The translations under genes and the position numbers were made by a program. A model generated the notes under the pieces. That model ran no database searches, was not told the origin of the DNA, and saw only the letters and a program-made list of their open reading frames with translations. This document shows, piece after piece, positions 7,772 to 19,562 of a stretch of DNA of 64,000 nucleotides. The stretch comes from Streptomyces musisoli (GTDB lineage Bacteria; Actinomycetota; Actinomycetes; Streptomycetales; Streptomycetaceae): the NCBI RefSeq assembly GCF_016741855.1, contig NZ_JAERRH010000001.1, forward strand, positions 744,001 through 808,000, given 5' to 3'. The stretch's first letter is position 1. The number at the start of each line of letters is the position of its first letter.

Positions 7772-9165
7772 CTGATCGGCTCCCCCGCCACGCTCAGGTG
7801 CCGGACGGCGTAGGATCGCCAGGGCCGCCAGTTGTCGGGGACGTCGGCGCCGGGCGGGGCGACGTCCGGATCGCCGAGGGAGCGGACGCGGACGGTGGCG
7901 ACGGTGGCCGGGTCCATGCCGGGCAGGGCGAGCAGGGCCTCCTCGGCGTCGTCCCGGTCGGCGCCGGGGTCCAGCCGTACGGTGCCGTCGGCGAGGGCGG
8001 CGGCCAGTGCGCCCAGCGGGCCGTCGGGTTCCGCCTCGGCGAGCACCGCGGGCTCCGGGAAGAGGTGGGTGAGGCTGCCGTGGGGGGCGTCGAGCAGCTT
8101 GCCGTACCGCTGCACCAGCCGCCCGGCCCCGTCCCGGCCCGCCAGGGCGTGCACGGCGGGCTCCAGCGGGTCGACGGCGCCGGGCGAGCGCAGTCCGGGC
8201 CGGGCGGCGACCAGCGGGGCGAGCCGGGGGTCGGCGCCGAGCCGCTCGTCGACGGCGTACGGGTCGGCGTCGAGGTCGAACAGCCGGCGCAGCCGCTGCA
8301 CGGCGGTGGTGAGGTCCCGGGGGTCGGTGAGGTGCAGCCGGGCGTCGAGCCAGCCGCCGGGGTGGGTGCAGGTACCCGCCCGTGCGGTGCCGGTGCGTTC
8401 CCGGACGGCGGCGAGCCCGGTGCCGTACGGCAGCCGCAGGGTGCGCCGGTAGGTGCGGGCACCGGGGGCGCCGGTCACCTCTTCGACGCCCGGTACGGCC
8501 TCCCGGGCGAGCTGGTCGAAGACCGGGGCGGCCTGGTAGGGGCCGCGGTGGGCGAGCCGGAGCGGGACGGCCGCACCGGGCGCGGCCCGGCGGACGGCCC
8601 GGTTGCGGGGGGTGGCGGCCCGCACCTCGGTCGGTGTGGCGGCGTACACCTCCCGGATGGTGTCGTTGAACTGCCGCACGCTGGCGAATCCGGACGCGAA
8701 CGCGATCTCGGTGACCGGCAGCTCGGTGGTCTGGAGCAGCACCCGCGCGGTGTGTGCCCGCTGGGTCCGGGCGAGCGCCACGGGCCCGGCGCCCAGCTCG
8801 GCGGTGAGCTGTCGCTGCACCTGCCGGGCGCTGTAGCCGAGCCGTGCGGCGAGCCCGGCGACGCCTTCGCGGTCCACGACGCCGTCGGCGATCAGCCGCA
8901 TGGCCCGGCCGACGACGTCCGCGCGGACGTTCCACTCCGCCGAGCCGGGCACGGCGTCCGGCCGGCACCGCCGGCAGGCCCGGAAGCCGGAGCCCTGCGC
9001 GGCGGCGGCCGTCGCGTAGAACCGCACGTTGTGCCGTTTCGGGGTCACGGCCGGGCAGCTCGGGCGGCAGTAGATGCCGGTGGTCTCGACGGCGAAGAAG
9101 AACACGCCGTCGAACCGCCCGTCCCGGCTGCGCACCGCCTCGTACCTGCTGTCTTCGTCCTTCAC
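7768..9165 (-). CDS. alkA: Ada-like methylphosphotriester sensor / AraC HTH / AlkA-like glycosylase fusion
   Basis: The 465-residue protein starts at a GTG (9165). The first ~75 residues form the Ada zinc domain, with cysteines in YCRPSC and ACRRC and the surrounding FFAVETTGIYCRP; this domain accepts methyl groups from DNA phosphotriesters. An AraC-type HTH follows (residues ~85-185; FASGFASVRQFNDTIREVY). The C-terminal ~280 residues resemble AlkA (N-terminal beta domain, then helix-hairpin-helix region). The AlkA part looks degenerate: the expected GIGxW becomes LPGMDP, and the stretch that should carry the catalytic Asp between LGDPD and WRPWRSYA is only about 13 residues long. It may act as a sensor/activator rather than a glycosylase. 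It overlaps ogt by 4 bases. Confidence 0.82.
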   Translation of the reverse strand: MKDEDSRYEAVRSRDGRFDGVFFFAVETTGIYCRPSCPAVTPKRHNVRFYATAAAAQGSGFRACRRCRPDAVPGSAEWNVRADVVGRAMRLIADGVVDREGVAGLAARLGYSARQVQRQLTAELGAGPVALARTQRAHTARVLLQTTELPVTEIAFASGFASVRQFNDTIREVYAATPTEVRAATPRNRAVRRAAPGAAVPLRLAHRGPYQAAPVFDQLAREAVPGVEEVTGAPGARTYRRTLRLPYGTGLAAVRERTGTARAGTCTHPGGWLDARLHLTDPRDLTTAVQRLRRLFDLDADPYAVDERLGADPRLAPLVAARPGLRSPGAVDPLEPAVHALAGRDGAGRLVQRYGKLLDAPHGSLTHLFPEPAVLAEAEPDGPLGALAAALADGTVRLDPGADRDDAEEALLALPGMDPATVATVRVRSLGDPDVAPPGADVPDNWRPWRSYAVRHLSVAGEPIR

Positions 9166-9254
9166 GTGTTCCAGTGTGGGACGCCGGGGCGGTGCCGGGC
9201 CAGCGGAAATCGGACATGGAACTGGGGGGTGCCCTCCGGTGGAGGCGAGCGGCC

Positions 9255-10349
9255 CTACATCCGGCGCCCCCGCTTCGCCTCCATCGCCGCCCTCCCCTCT
9301 GCTCCCTTCCGCTTCCAGTCCTTCTTGATCTCGGCCCGGACCCGGGCGTCGGTCTTGGCCACGATCCACTGGTTCTCCCGCACGAGCTTGCGGTAGCTCT
9401 CCAGCCGCCGGACCGGCAGCTCGCCGTCCTCGACGGCGGAGCGCACCGCGCAGCCCGGCTCGGACTCGTGGGCGCAGTCGTGGAACCGGCACCGCTCGGC
9501 CAGCTCCTCGATCTCGGAGAACACCTGCCCGACGCCCGCCTCGGCGTCGAACAGGCCGACGCCCCGCAGCCCGGGGGTGTCGATGAGCACCCCGCCGGAG
9601 GGCAGGGCGAGCAGGTTGCGGGTGGTCGTGGTGTGCCGGCCCTTGCCGTCGACGTCCCGGGCGGCCCGTACGTCCATGACGTCCGTGCCGACGAGGGCGT
9701 TGGCGAGGGTGGACTTGCCCGCGCCGGACTGGCCGAGCAGCACGCTCGTGCCGGAGCCGACGAGGGCGACGAGCACGTCGAGTCCTTCGCCGTGCAGGGC
9801 GCTGACCGTGAGCACGGGCACGCCGGGCGCGCTGGTCTCGACGTCCTGCACGAGGTGGGCGAGGGTGACCGGGTCCGGCACGAGGTCGGCCTTGGTGAGG
9901 ACGACGACGGGCTGGGCGCCGGACTCCCAGGCGAGGGCGAGGAAGCGTTCCACCCGGCCGAGGTCGAGTTCCACGGCGAGGGACACGGCGACGACGGCGT
10001 GGTCGACGTTGGCGGCGAGGATCTGCCCCTCGGACCGCTTGGAGGAGGTGGAGCGGACGAAGGCGGTGCGGCGCGGCAGATACGTGCGCACGTATCGCGG
10101 GTCGCCGTCGGGGTCGACGGCGACCCAGTCCCCCGTGCACACGACCTTCATCGGATCGCGGGGCACGACGAACTCGGTGTCGGCGCGGACGATCCCGTCC
10201 GCGGTGGCGACGTCGCACTGGCCCCGGTCGACCCGGATCACCCGGCCGGGCAGCAGCCCGTCGGCGGCGTGGGGGGCGAACGCGTCGGCCCAGGACTCGT
10301 CCCAGCCATAGGGAGCCAGCGCGGAGAACACAGCAGAGGTGGAAGTCAA
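9255..10349 (-). CDS. rsgA: Ribosome small subunit-dependent GTPase A
   Basis: This 364-residue circularly permuted GTPase helps 30S subunit maturation. It has an N-terminal OB-fold, then G4 (TKAD), G1 (GQSGAGKST), G3 (DTPGLR) in the order typical of RsgA/YjeQ, and a C-terminal zinc region with Cys/His ligands (ERCRFHDCAHESEPGC). The start is a TTG at 10349 with GAAGGG just upstream. It is preceded by a short reading frame with a strong ribosome site (10404-10475) and a plausible sigma-70-type promoter (10535-10565), so the two probably share a transcript. In several bacteria RsgA is linked to ribosome assembly under stress; nothing here adds detail. Confidence 0.92.
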   Translation of the reverse strand: MTSTSAVFSALAPYGWDESWADAFAPHAADGLLPGRVIRVDRGQCDVATADGIVRADTEFVVPRDPMKVVCTGDWVAVDPDGDPRYVRTYLPRRTAFVRSTSSKRSEGQILAANVDHAVVAVSLAVELDLGRVERFLALAWESGAQPVVVLTKADLVPDPVTLAHLVQDVETSAPGVPVLTVSALHGEGLDVLVALVGSGTSVLLGQSGAGKSTLANALVGTDVMDVRAARDVDGKGRHTTTTRNLLALPSGGVLIDTPGLRGVGLFDAEAGVGQVFSEIEELAERCRFHDCAHESEPGCAVRSAVEDGELPVRRLESYRKLVRENQWIVAKTDARVRAEIKKDWKRKGAEGRAAMEAKRGRRM

Positions 10350-10403
10350 GGGTGACCCTTCACAAGGGTGGCCCCGGTCGGGCGCGTACGGTGCGCGGTC
10401 GGT

Positions 10404-10475
10404 TCAGCCGGTGGCCACGGAGGTGGACTTGAGGAGTTCCTGGATGCGGGCAGCGCCCGGCACAGTGACAGCCAT
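10404..10475 (-). CDS. 23-residue short reading frame upstream of rsgA
   Basis: An ATG at 10475 lies 7 bases after a near-perfect AGGAGGTG and opens a 23-codon frame that begins MAVTVPGAARIQELLKSTS and ends at TGA 10404. It falls between the candidate promoter at 10535-10565 and the TTG start of rsgA, 54 bases upstream of that start. The peptide has an amphipathic middle (ARIQELLKS) and no Cys, Trp or run of one amino acid, so a classical attenuation mechanism is not obvious. It may be a leader peptide or a small protein. Confidence 0.5.
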   Translation of the reverse strand: MAVTVPGAARIQELLKSTSVATG

Positions 10476-10534
10476 CGGTCGACACCTCCTCGTCCTCGCT
10501 CGCGCGTCCGCACACCACCTCGGCGTGCGCGGCA

Positions 10535-10565
10535 ACTGTATCCCGGCGGCGGGGCCGGGCGTCAA
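10535..10565 (-). promoter_or_regulatory. Candidate sigma-70-type promoter for the rsgA unit
   Basis: Reading on the minus strand, TTGACG (10565-10560) and TACAGT (10540-10535) are separated by 19 bases. Both hexamers are close to the HrdB consensus and the spacer is a little long. The expected transcript would start about 50 bases before the short reading frame and then enter rsgA. Confidence 0.4.
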
Positions 10566-10626
10566 CGTATTTTCCGCGGACCCGTTCCCGCGGCCCGCCC
10601 GCCCGGCACGTCCGCGCCCGGCGGCC

Positions 10627-12111
10627 TCAACCCGCGGTGCAGGGCGCCCCGTTGAGCGTGAAGCCGTAGGGGGTGCGGTTCTCGTCCTGCCGGCTGCCGA
10701 GGAAGCCGAAGGAGAGGGTGCCGTGGGCGGCGACCGTCTTGTTGTAGTCGGCGGCGGTGGCGGTGACGCGGGAGCCGTTCTGGTGGGCGGTGGCGTCCCA
10801 CATCTGGCCGACCCGCTGGCCGTCCCGGAAGGACCAGGCCACCTGCCAGCCGGCGAGGGCCTGGTCGGTGGTGACGGTGACGGTGGCCTGGAAGCCGTCG
10901 GGCCACTGGTCGGTCAGGTCGTAGGCGACCCGGCAGCCGGCCGGCGGGGTGGTGGCCGGGGCGCCGGTGGGTGTGGCGTGGTGGGTGGCGGAGGAGGTGC
11001 CCTGGGGTTCGGGGCCGGGCTTCGTCCGGGGGGACGTCCGCGCGGTGGCGGTGGCGGAGGGCCGGGCGGAGGGCGAGCCGGTCCGGGTGGGGCGTGCCGT
11101 GGTGGGGCGGGCCGAGGTGCGGGGGACCTCCGGGTCGGCGACCGGCTGCCGGTCGTCGTGGGCGGCGGCCTCCTCGCCGGCGCCGCCGAACGGCATCATC
11201 GACGCCCCGAGTGCCAGCGCCGACAGCAGCACCGCGGCGGCGATCAGCCCGCCGCGCAGCGCCCGGCTGCGGCCGGTGCCCTCCTCGGGATCGGCGGCGG
11301 AGGCGTCGGGGCGGCCCGCGCCGAGGCGGACCTCGGTGGCGCGGCGGCGCCGCTCCAGATAGGCGAGACCGCCCCAGCCGATGACGCCGCCGGCCAGTGC
11401 GGCCGGCAGTCCGCCGCCGTGCAGGCGCAGGCAGGCGGCCGCCTCGGCGCACCGCACACAGGTGGCGAGGTGTCCGGAGAGGTCCGCGGGGGTCTCGGCG
11501 GTGGGTGAGCGGGTGACCGCGTCCAGCAGGCGGGCGTAGCTGCGGCAGTGCGCGTCCAGCGGGGAGTCGAGGTGGGCGCGGTGGCAGCGGTCCCGGAACA
11601 GGGTGCGGACCTGGTCGAGTTCGCCGGCGGCGGTGGCCGGGTCCAGACCGAGCCGGCGGGCCACGGTGGGCAGCGGGAGCGCCTCCACCTCGGCCAGCCA
11701 CAGCAGCGTGGCGTCGGCCTGCTGCATGTCCCGCAGGCCGCGCAGCGCGACCGGGCGCCGCAGCGGCGGGCCGGAGAACCGGGCGGCTCCCTCGGAGTTG
11801 AGCCACAGCCTGAGGTCGGGGTCGAGCCGGTGCCCCCGGCCGTCGGCCTCCCAGTCGGCGGCGGTGCCGCGTACGGCGGTGAGCAGGGCCGGGATCGTCG
11901 GCAGCCGTGCGGTGCGGCGGCCGGCGCCGCGCACATGGGTGCTCGCGGCGGCGCGGACCTCGCGCATGCCGAGCGTGAATGCCTCCGTGGCCAGCTGATG
12001 GGCCGTCAGCGAGCCTGAGGTGCACAGGTCCGCGTACGAGAGCACCGCGTCCCAGCACTCCGAGAACAGCGCGGCCTCGATGTCGTCCTGGGGGGTCGGC
12101 AGGTCGGGCAT
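10627..12111 (-). CDS. Sigma-like / anti-sigma zinc-finger / transmembrane protein with extracellular CBM2
   Basis: The 494-residue protein starts at ATG 12111 after GCAGGAG. Residues ~1-205 resemble an ECF sigma-like helical region (LLWLAEVEALPLPTVARRLG looks like a region-4 HTH). A zinc-binding anti-sigma signature HxxxCxxC follows (H214, C218, C221). A transmembrane helix sits at ~286-305 (GGLIAAAVLLSALALGA), with a possible second hydrophobic stretch at ~230-252. A Thr/Pro/Ser linker (~310-388) leads to a C-terminal cellulose-binding module of family 2 type, with the end-to-end cysteines C393 and C491 and conserved Trp residues. The topology implies a cytosolic regulatory half and an external sugar-binding half. 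I infer that it couples binding of a polysaccharide outside to transcription inside; no partner gene is adjacent. Confidence 0.72.
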   Translation of the reverse strand: MPDLPTPQDDIEAALFSECWDAVLSYADLCTSGSLTAHQLATEAFTLGMREVRAAASTHVRGAGRRTARLPTIPALLTAVRGTAADWEADGRGHRLDPDLRLWLNSEGAARFSGPPLRRPVALRGLRDMQQADATLLWLAEVEALPLPTVARRLGLDPATAAGELDQVRTLFRDRCHRAHLDSPLDAHCRSYARLLDAVTRSPTAETPADLSGHLATCVRCAEAAACLRLHGGGLPAALAGGVIGWGGLAYLERRRRATEVRLGAGRPDASAADPEEGTGRSRALRGGLIAAAVLLSALALGASMMPFGGAGEEAAAHDDRQPVADPEVPRTSARPTTARPTRTGSPSARPSATATARTSPRTKPGPEPQGTSSATHHATPTGAPATTPPAGCRVAYDLTDQWPDGFQATVTVTTDQALAGWQVAWSFRDGQRVGQMWDATAHQNGSRVTATAADYNKTVAAHGTLSFGFLGSRQDENRTPYGFTLNGAPCTAG

Positions 12112-12350
12112 GGGACTCCTGCATCCACGAGCGAGGTCAACTCACCAAAGGCAAAAGGGGAGTTGCGGAAACCTCGCGGCAGGGCACAGAGCCTTTCACG
12201 TCCTTGACACAACTGACAAGCGGCCTGTTCACATCCGGTTACCGACGGTGGCGGCCCGGACGCGCGCCACGGCGAACCCGCAACTTCGGCCTCCAGTACG
12301 GACGCGGACGCGGTTCGGCTCACCGCCGGGCCGACCCCCGTGGCGGCGGG

Positions 12351-13706
12351 TCACGCCGGCGCCGGCACCTCCGTGGACCCGTCCGCCGAACCGGGCTCCC
12401 CCGCCGGCGCGGGGAGGCTGTCCATGAAGGAGCTGACGGAGAACACGGCGCGGCCGGGGCCGGGCGGGCCGTAGCCGGGCGGGGAGGACAGGCCGAAGTC
12501 GTCCATCGTCTGCCGGTAGGCCTGGAGCAGCCGGATGTGGTACTCCAGCGGCGCACCCTGCGGGTTGGCCTTGCCGAGCGGGGTGGTGGGTTCCGGGCAC
12601 CAGGTGGTGAAGCGGGGCGTGATGCCGTGCGACATGAAGAAGCGCAGGCCTTCCGTGGTGGAGGCGATGGCCTCGTCGACGGTGGTGAAGCCGAACGGCT
12701 CGGCCATCTCCACGCCCGCCACGAAGTTGGGGATCACGTTGCGCGCGCCGAAGATCTCGGCGGAGTCCAGGATCCGCTTGTGCCACTCGTCGCGGCCGAT
12801 GTAGCGCTCCTTGCCGGGGCAGTACAGCTCGAACAGCCGGCGGTCCCACACCTCGAAGTTGGGGTGGTAGATCTGCACGCCGTAGTCCTTGAACCGCTGC
12901 ACGTCGGGCTTGGGCAGCGCCTGGGCCACGACCTTGCCGATCCAGCGGCCGGGGAAGCGCTCCTCGATCGCCTTGGCGTAGTGGCCGTAGAAGTCGGCCT
13001 CGTCGCGGCCCGCCACCTTCGACGTGATCGCGCCGCCGGTGAGGGTGTAGGCGGTGGACACCTTCTGGGTGTCGTACCGGTCGATGATCTCCAGGGCCTC
13101 GAGGACCTCCTCGACGTCCTTCACCCCGGTGTAGGGCCGTCCGGCCGCCTTGTGCTGGCGCCAGTTGTGGTTGATGTCGCAGTACTGGCACTCCTCCTTG
13201 GCGCCGAAGTACTGGCAGACCCGGAAGACGGTCAGATAGATCAGGTAGCCCCACTGGATGGTCGGCGCGACCTCCATCACGGACTTCCCGTTGGAGAGGG
13301 TGTGCCGGTAGTACTCGGGCATCGGCGGGACCCCGACGTCGGCGATGCGCCTGCCGTCGAGGTACAGCCCGAGCACGCCCTCCTCGTCGGCGGCGACGCG
13401 GTACGGCGAGGCGGGGTTCACCCGTACGGAGACGACCGTGCGCCGCAGGTCGTACGGCCCGCCGGTGAGGATGATCTCCTCCGGGGGCCGGCGCAGCGCG
13501 GCCTCGCCCAGTTCGGGCAGGGTGCCGTGGTCGAAGGAGAAGATGAAGTAGGACTTCGGTTTGACGTCGCCGTCCTCGTTGTCGCTCAGGGCGGACTTGT
13601 CGAAGGCGACACCGCCCCGGAGCAGGTCCTCCTTGAAGACGGCCTCCCGCGGCACCTGTGGGAACCGCTCCATCAGATCCTCGACCAGCGCGGTACGACT
13701 GCTCAT
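12351..13706 (-). CDS. Radical SAM protein with CX8CX2C cluster motif
   Basis: The 451-residue protein starts at ATG 13706 after GGGAGGAG. The likely [4Fe-4S] ligands are C164, C173 and C176 in a CQYFGAKEECQYC stretch, giving CX8CX2C instead of the canonical CX3CX2C. Aromatic QYC after the second Cys and a downstream glycine-rich segment (TAYTLTGGAITSK) fit a radical SAM TIM barrel. The N-terminal ~110 residues (KPKSYFIFSFDHG, then VNPASPYRVAADEEG) and the C-terminal tail are not assigned. It is followed on the same strand, 121 bases upstream of its start, by a 2-hydroxyacid dehydrogenase gene. The substrate is unknown. Confidence 0.72.
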   Translation of the reverse strand: MSSRTALVEDLMERFPQVPREAVFKEDLLRGGVAFDKSALSDNEDGDVKPKSYFIFSFDHGTLPELGEAALRRPPEEIILTGGPYDLRRTVVSVRVNPASPYRVAADEEGVLGLYLDGRRIADVGVPPMPEYYRHTLSNGKSVMEVAPTIQWGYLIYLTVFRVCQYFGAKEECQYCDINHNWRQHKAAGRPYTGVKDVEEVLEALEIIDRYDTQKVSTAYTLTGGAITSKVAGRDEADFYGHYAKAIEERFPGRWIGKVVAQALPKPDVQRFKDYGVQIYHPNFEVWDRRLFELYCPGKERYIGRDEWHKRILDSAEIFGARNVIPNFVAGVEMAEPFGFTTVDEAIASTTEGLRFFMSHGITPRFTTWCPEPTTPLGKANPQGAPLEYHIRLLQAYRQTMDDFGLSSPPGYGPPGPGRAVFSVSSFMDSLPAPAGEPGSADGSTEVPAPA

Positions 13707-13827
13707 CCGTCTGTCTCCTCCCGGCTCAGGCTGCGCCTCCCACCGTATGCCCCCATCACCGGCCGAACCGTGCCGGGTCCCTGCATGCCGCGCGAGGTGC
13801 GCCGGGGCCGGCGGGTGCTCGGCGCGC

Positions 13828-14835
13828 TCAGGCCGTCCGCTCCAGCGCCGCGTGGTCGACGGCGTACCGCAGACCGTCCCCGGACGCCAGCCGCTCGGCC
13901 TCCTCCACCACCACGCGGCCGAGGCGGGCCACCTCGTTGCCCTGCGAGCCGGCCAGGTGCGGGGTGACGAAGGCGTTCGGCAGGTCGTACAGCGGGGAGT
14001 CGGCGGGCAGCGGCTCGGGGTCGGTCACGTCCAGCACGGCGCTCAGCCGCCCGGCACGCAGCTCCGCGACCAGCGCCTCGTGGTCGAGCAGGGCACCGCG
14101 TGCGGTGTTGATGAGCACCGATCCCGTGGGCATCAGGGCCAGTTCGCGGGCGCCGACGAGGTGGCGGGTCTCGGCGGTGTGCGGGGCGTGCAGGGTGACG
14201 ATGTCGGAGGTGCGCAGCAGTTCGTCCAGCGGCAGCAGCGGTACGCCGAGACGCGCGGCCTCGGCCGCGTCCACGTAGGGGTCGGCGAGCGTGACGGCGA
14301 GGTCGTGGGGGCGCAGCAGTTCGAGCAGGCGGCGGCCGATGCGGGAGGCGCCGACGACACCGACGCGGCGGCCGTGGTTGCCGACACCGGGGAGGATGCC
14401 GCCGTAGGGGAAGGCGCGCCGGTCGCGCAGCCGGTCGCGCAGCGCGAAGACGTCCTTGCCGGCCAGCAGGATCATGGCGAGCGTGTACTCGGCGACGGGC
14501 ACGGCGTTCGCGTCGGCGGCCGAGGAGACGGCGATGCCCCGCTGCCACACCTCGGGGCCGGCGAGCCCCTTGACCGAGCCGGCCGCGTGCAGCACGGCGC
14601 GGAGTTCCGGGGCCGCGTCCAGCACGGCGGGGTCCAGGCGGGGGCAGCCCCAGCCGGTGAGGAGGATCTCGGTGCCGGCGAGGGCCTCCCGGACCCGGGG
14701 ATCGGTGAAGTCGTCCGCCACCAGAGTGGAATCGATTTCCACACAGGCGTGCAGCCGGGCCATCAGCTCCGGCGGGAAGACGAGCGGCACGTTCTGCGGT
14801 GTCATGGCGAACATCGCCCGGGGACGCTCGGTCAA
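13828..14835 (-). CDS. D-2-hydroxyacid dehydrogenase, NAD-binding
   Basis: A TTG at 14835 preceded by GGAAGG gives a 335-residue protein; an in-frame ATG at 14814 is the alternative. The Rossmann motif is GVVGASRIGRR. The three catalytic residues of the family are in place: Arg in NTARGALLD, Glu in DVTDPEPLP and His in TPHLAGS. The family reduces 2-keto acids to D-2-hydroxy acids, as in glycerate or phosphoglycerate dehydrogenases. No ACT regulatory domain is present, which argues against SerA. It lies upstream of the radical SAM gene on the same strand, and a shared transcript is plausible. Confidence 0.82.
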   Translation of the reverse strand: MTERPRAMFAMTPQNVPLVFPPELMARLHACVEIDSTLVADDFTDPRVREALAGTEILLTGWGCPRLDPAVLDAAPELRAVLHAAGSVKGLAGPEVWQRGIAVSSAADANAVPVAEYTLAMILLAGKDVFALRDRLRDRRAFPYGGILPGVGNHGRRVGVVGASRIGRRLLELLRPHDLAVTLADPYVDAAEAARLGVPLLPLDELLRTSDIVTLHAPHTAETRHLVGARELALMPTGSVLINTARGALLDHEALVAELRAGRLSAVLDVTDPEPLPADSPLYDLPNAFVTPHLAGSQGNEVARLGRVVVEEAERLASGDGLRYAVDHAALERTA

Positions 14836-14944
14836 GGAAGTGAACCTTCCGGCTCGGTGACGTGCGGACGGCAACCGCTCTCCACGGTAGGTCGCGCCGG
14901 ATGGGAGGGGCAACGGACACGCAACTCCCCGGGAGGACGCACGG

Positions 14945-15135
14945 ATGACCGAGGCAGCGGACGGAGAGCCCAGGGAGGCCGAGGGGCCCAAGGACACCGG
15001 GGAGCCCGGGGACGCCGGGGAGCCCGGGGAGCCGGGGAGCCCGGGGACGCCGGGGAGCCCAAGGACACCGAGGAACCCGGGGACGCCGGGGGCACGTTCA
15101 CCAACGACTTCGTGCGGGACCTGCTCCATGACTGA
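14945..15135 (+). pseudogene. Frameshifted small acidic repeat protein
   Basis: An ATG at 14945 stands 8 bases after a strong GGGAGG. The frame starts MTEAADGEPREAEGPKDTG and enters a GEPGDAGEP repeat. Around 15033 the repeat lacks one C (GAGCCGGGGAG where neighbouring units read GAGCCCGGGGAG). Restoring that base continues the same acidic repeat (GEPKDTEEPGDAGG) into a non-repetitive end, TFTNDFVRDLLHD, then stop at 15135, about 63 residues in all. Without it the frame turns into Ser/Pro/Thr-rich sequence. Either the gene is broken, phase-variable through the repeat, or this is a sequencing error. Function unknown. Confidence 0.45.
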
Positions 15136-15279
15136 CCCGGCCCGCGGGGCGGCCGACTTCCTACAGCCCCTTTCCTAACCCCTTGTCGAAAGCCGTCCCA
15201 GCCCATAGCCTGACGCCCGCGCCGGGGCCGACGCCGCCCCGGCCCGGTCTGGTCCGGACGGGACGGGAGGGGCAGCCGC

Positions 15280-19433
<4,154 letters not shown>

Positions 19434-19516
19434 ACCAACCGGGTCCCGAGGCCCGCGCATCCGCCCTGCCCCGCCCGGCCCGGCCTCGCGCCGGCCGCAG
19501 GAGCCCGCCCCCACTT

Positions 19517-19543
19517 CCTAGATGCTCTAGGATTTCTCCTAGG
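19517..19543 (+). promoter_or_regulatory. Nested palindrome upstream of tetR-type gene
   Basis: Three half-sites CCTAG (19517-19521), CTAGG (19527-19531) and CCTAG (19538-19542) form two overlapping inverted repeats with spacers of 5 and 6 bases. They lie 20 bases upstream of the TetR-family start and are a likely autoregulatory operator. Confidence 0.5.
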
Positions 19544-19562
19544 CATCCAAGGAGGTGGGCGT

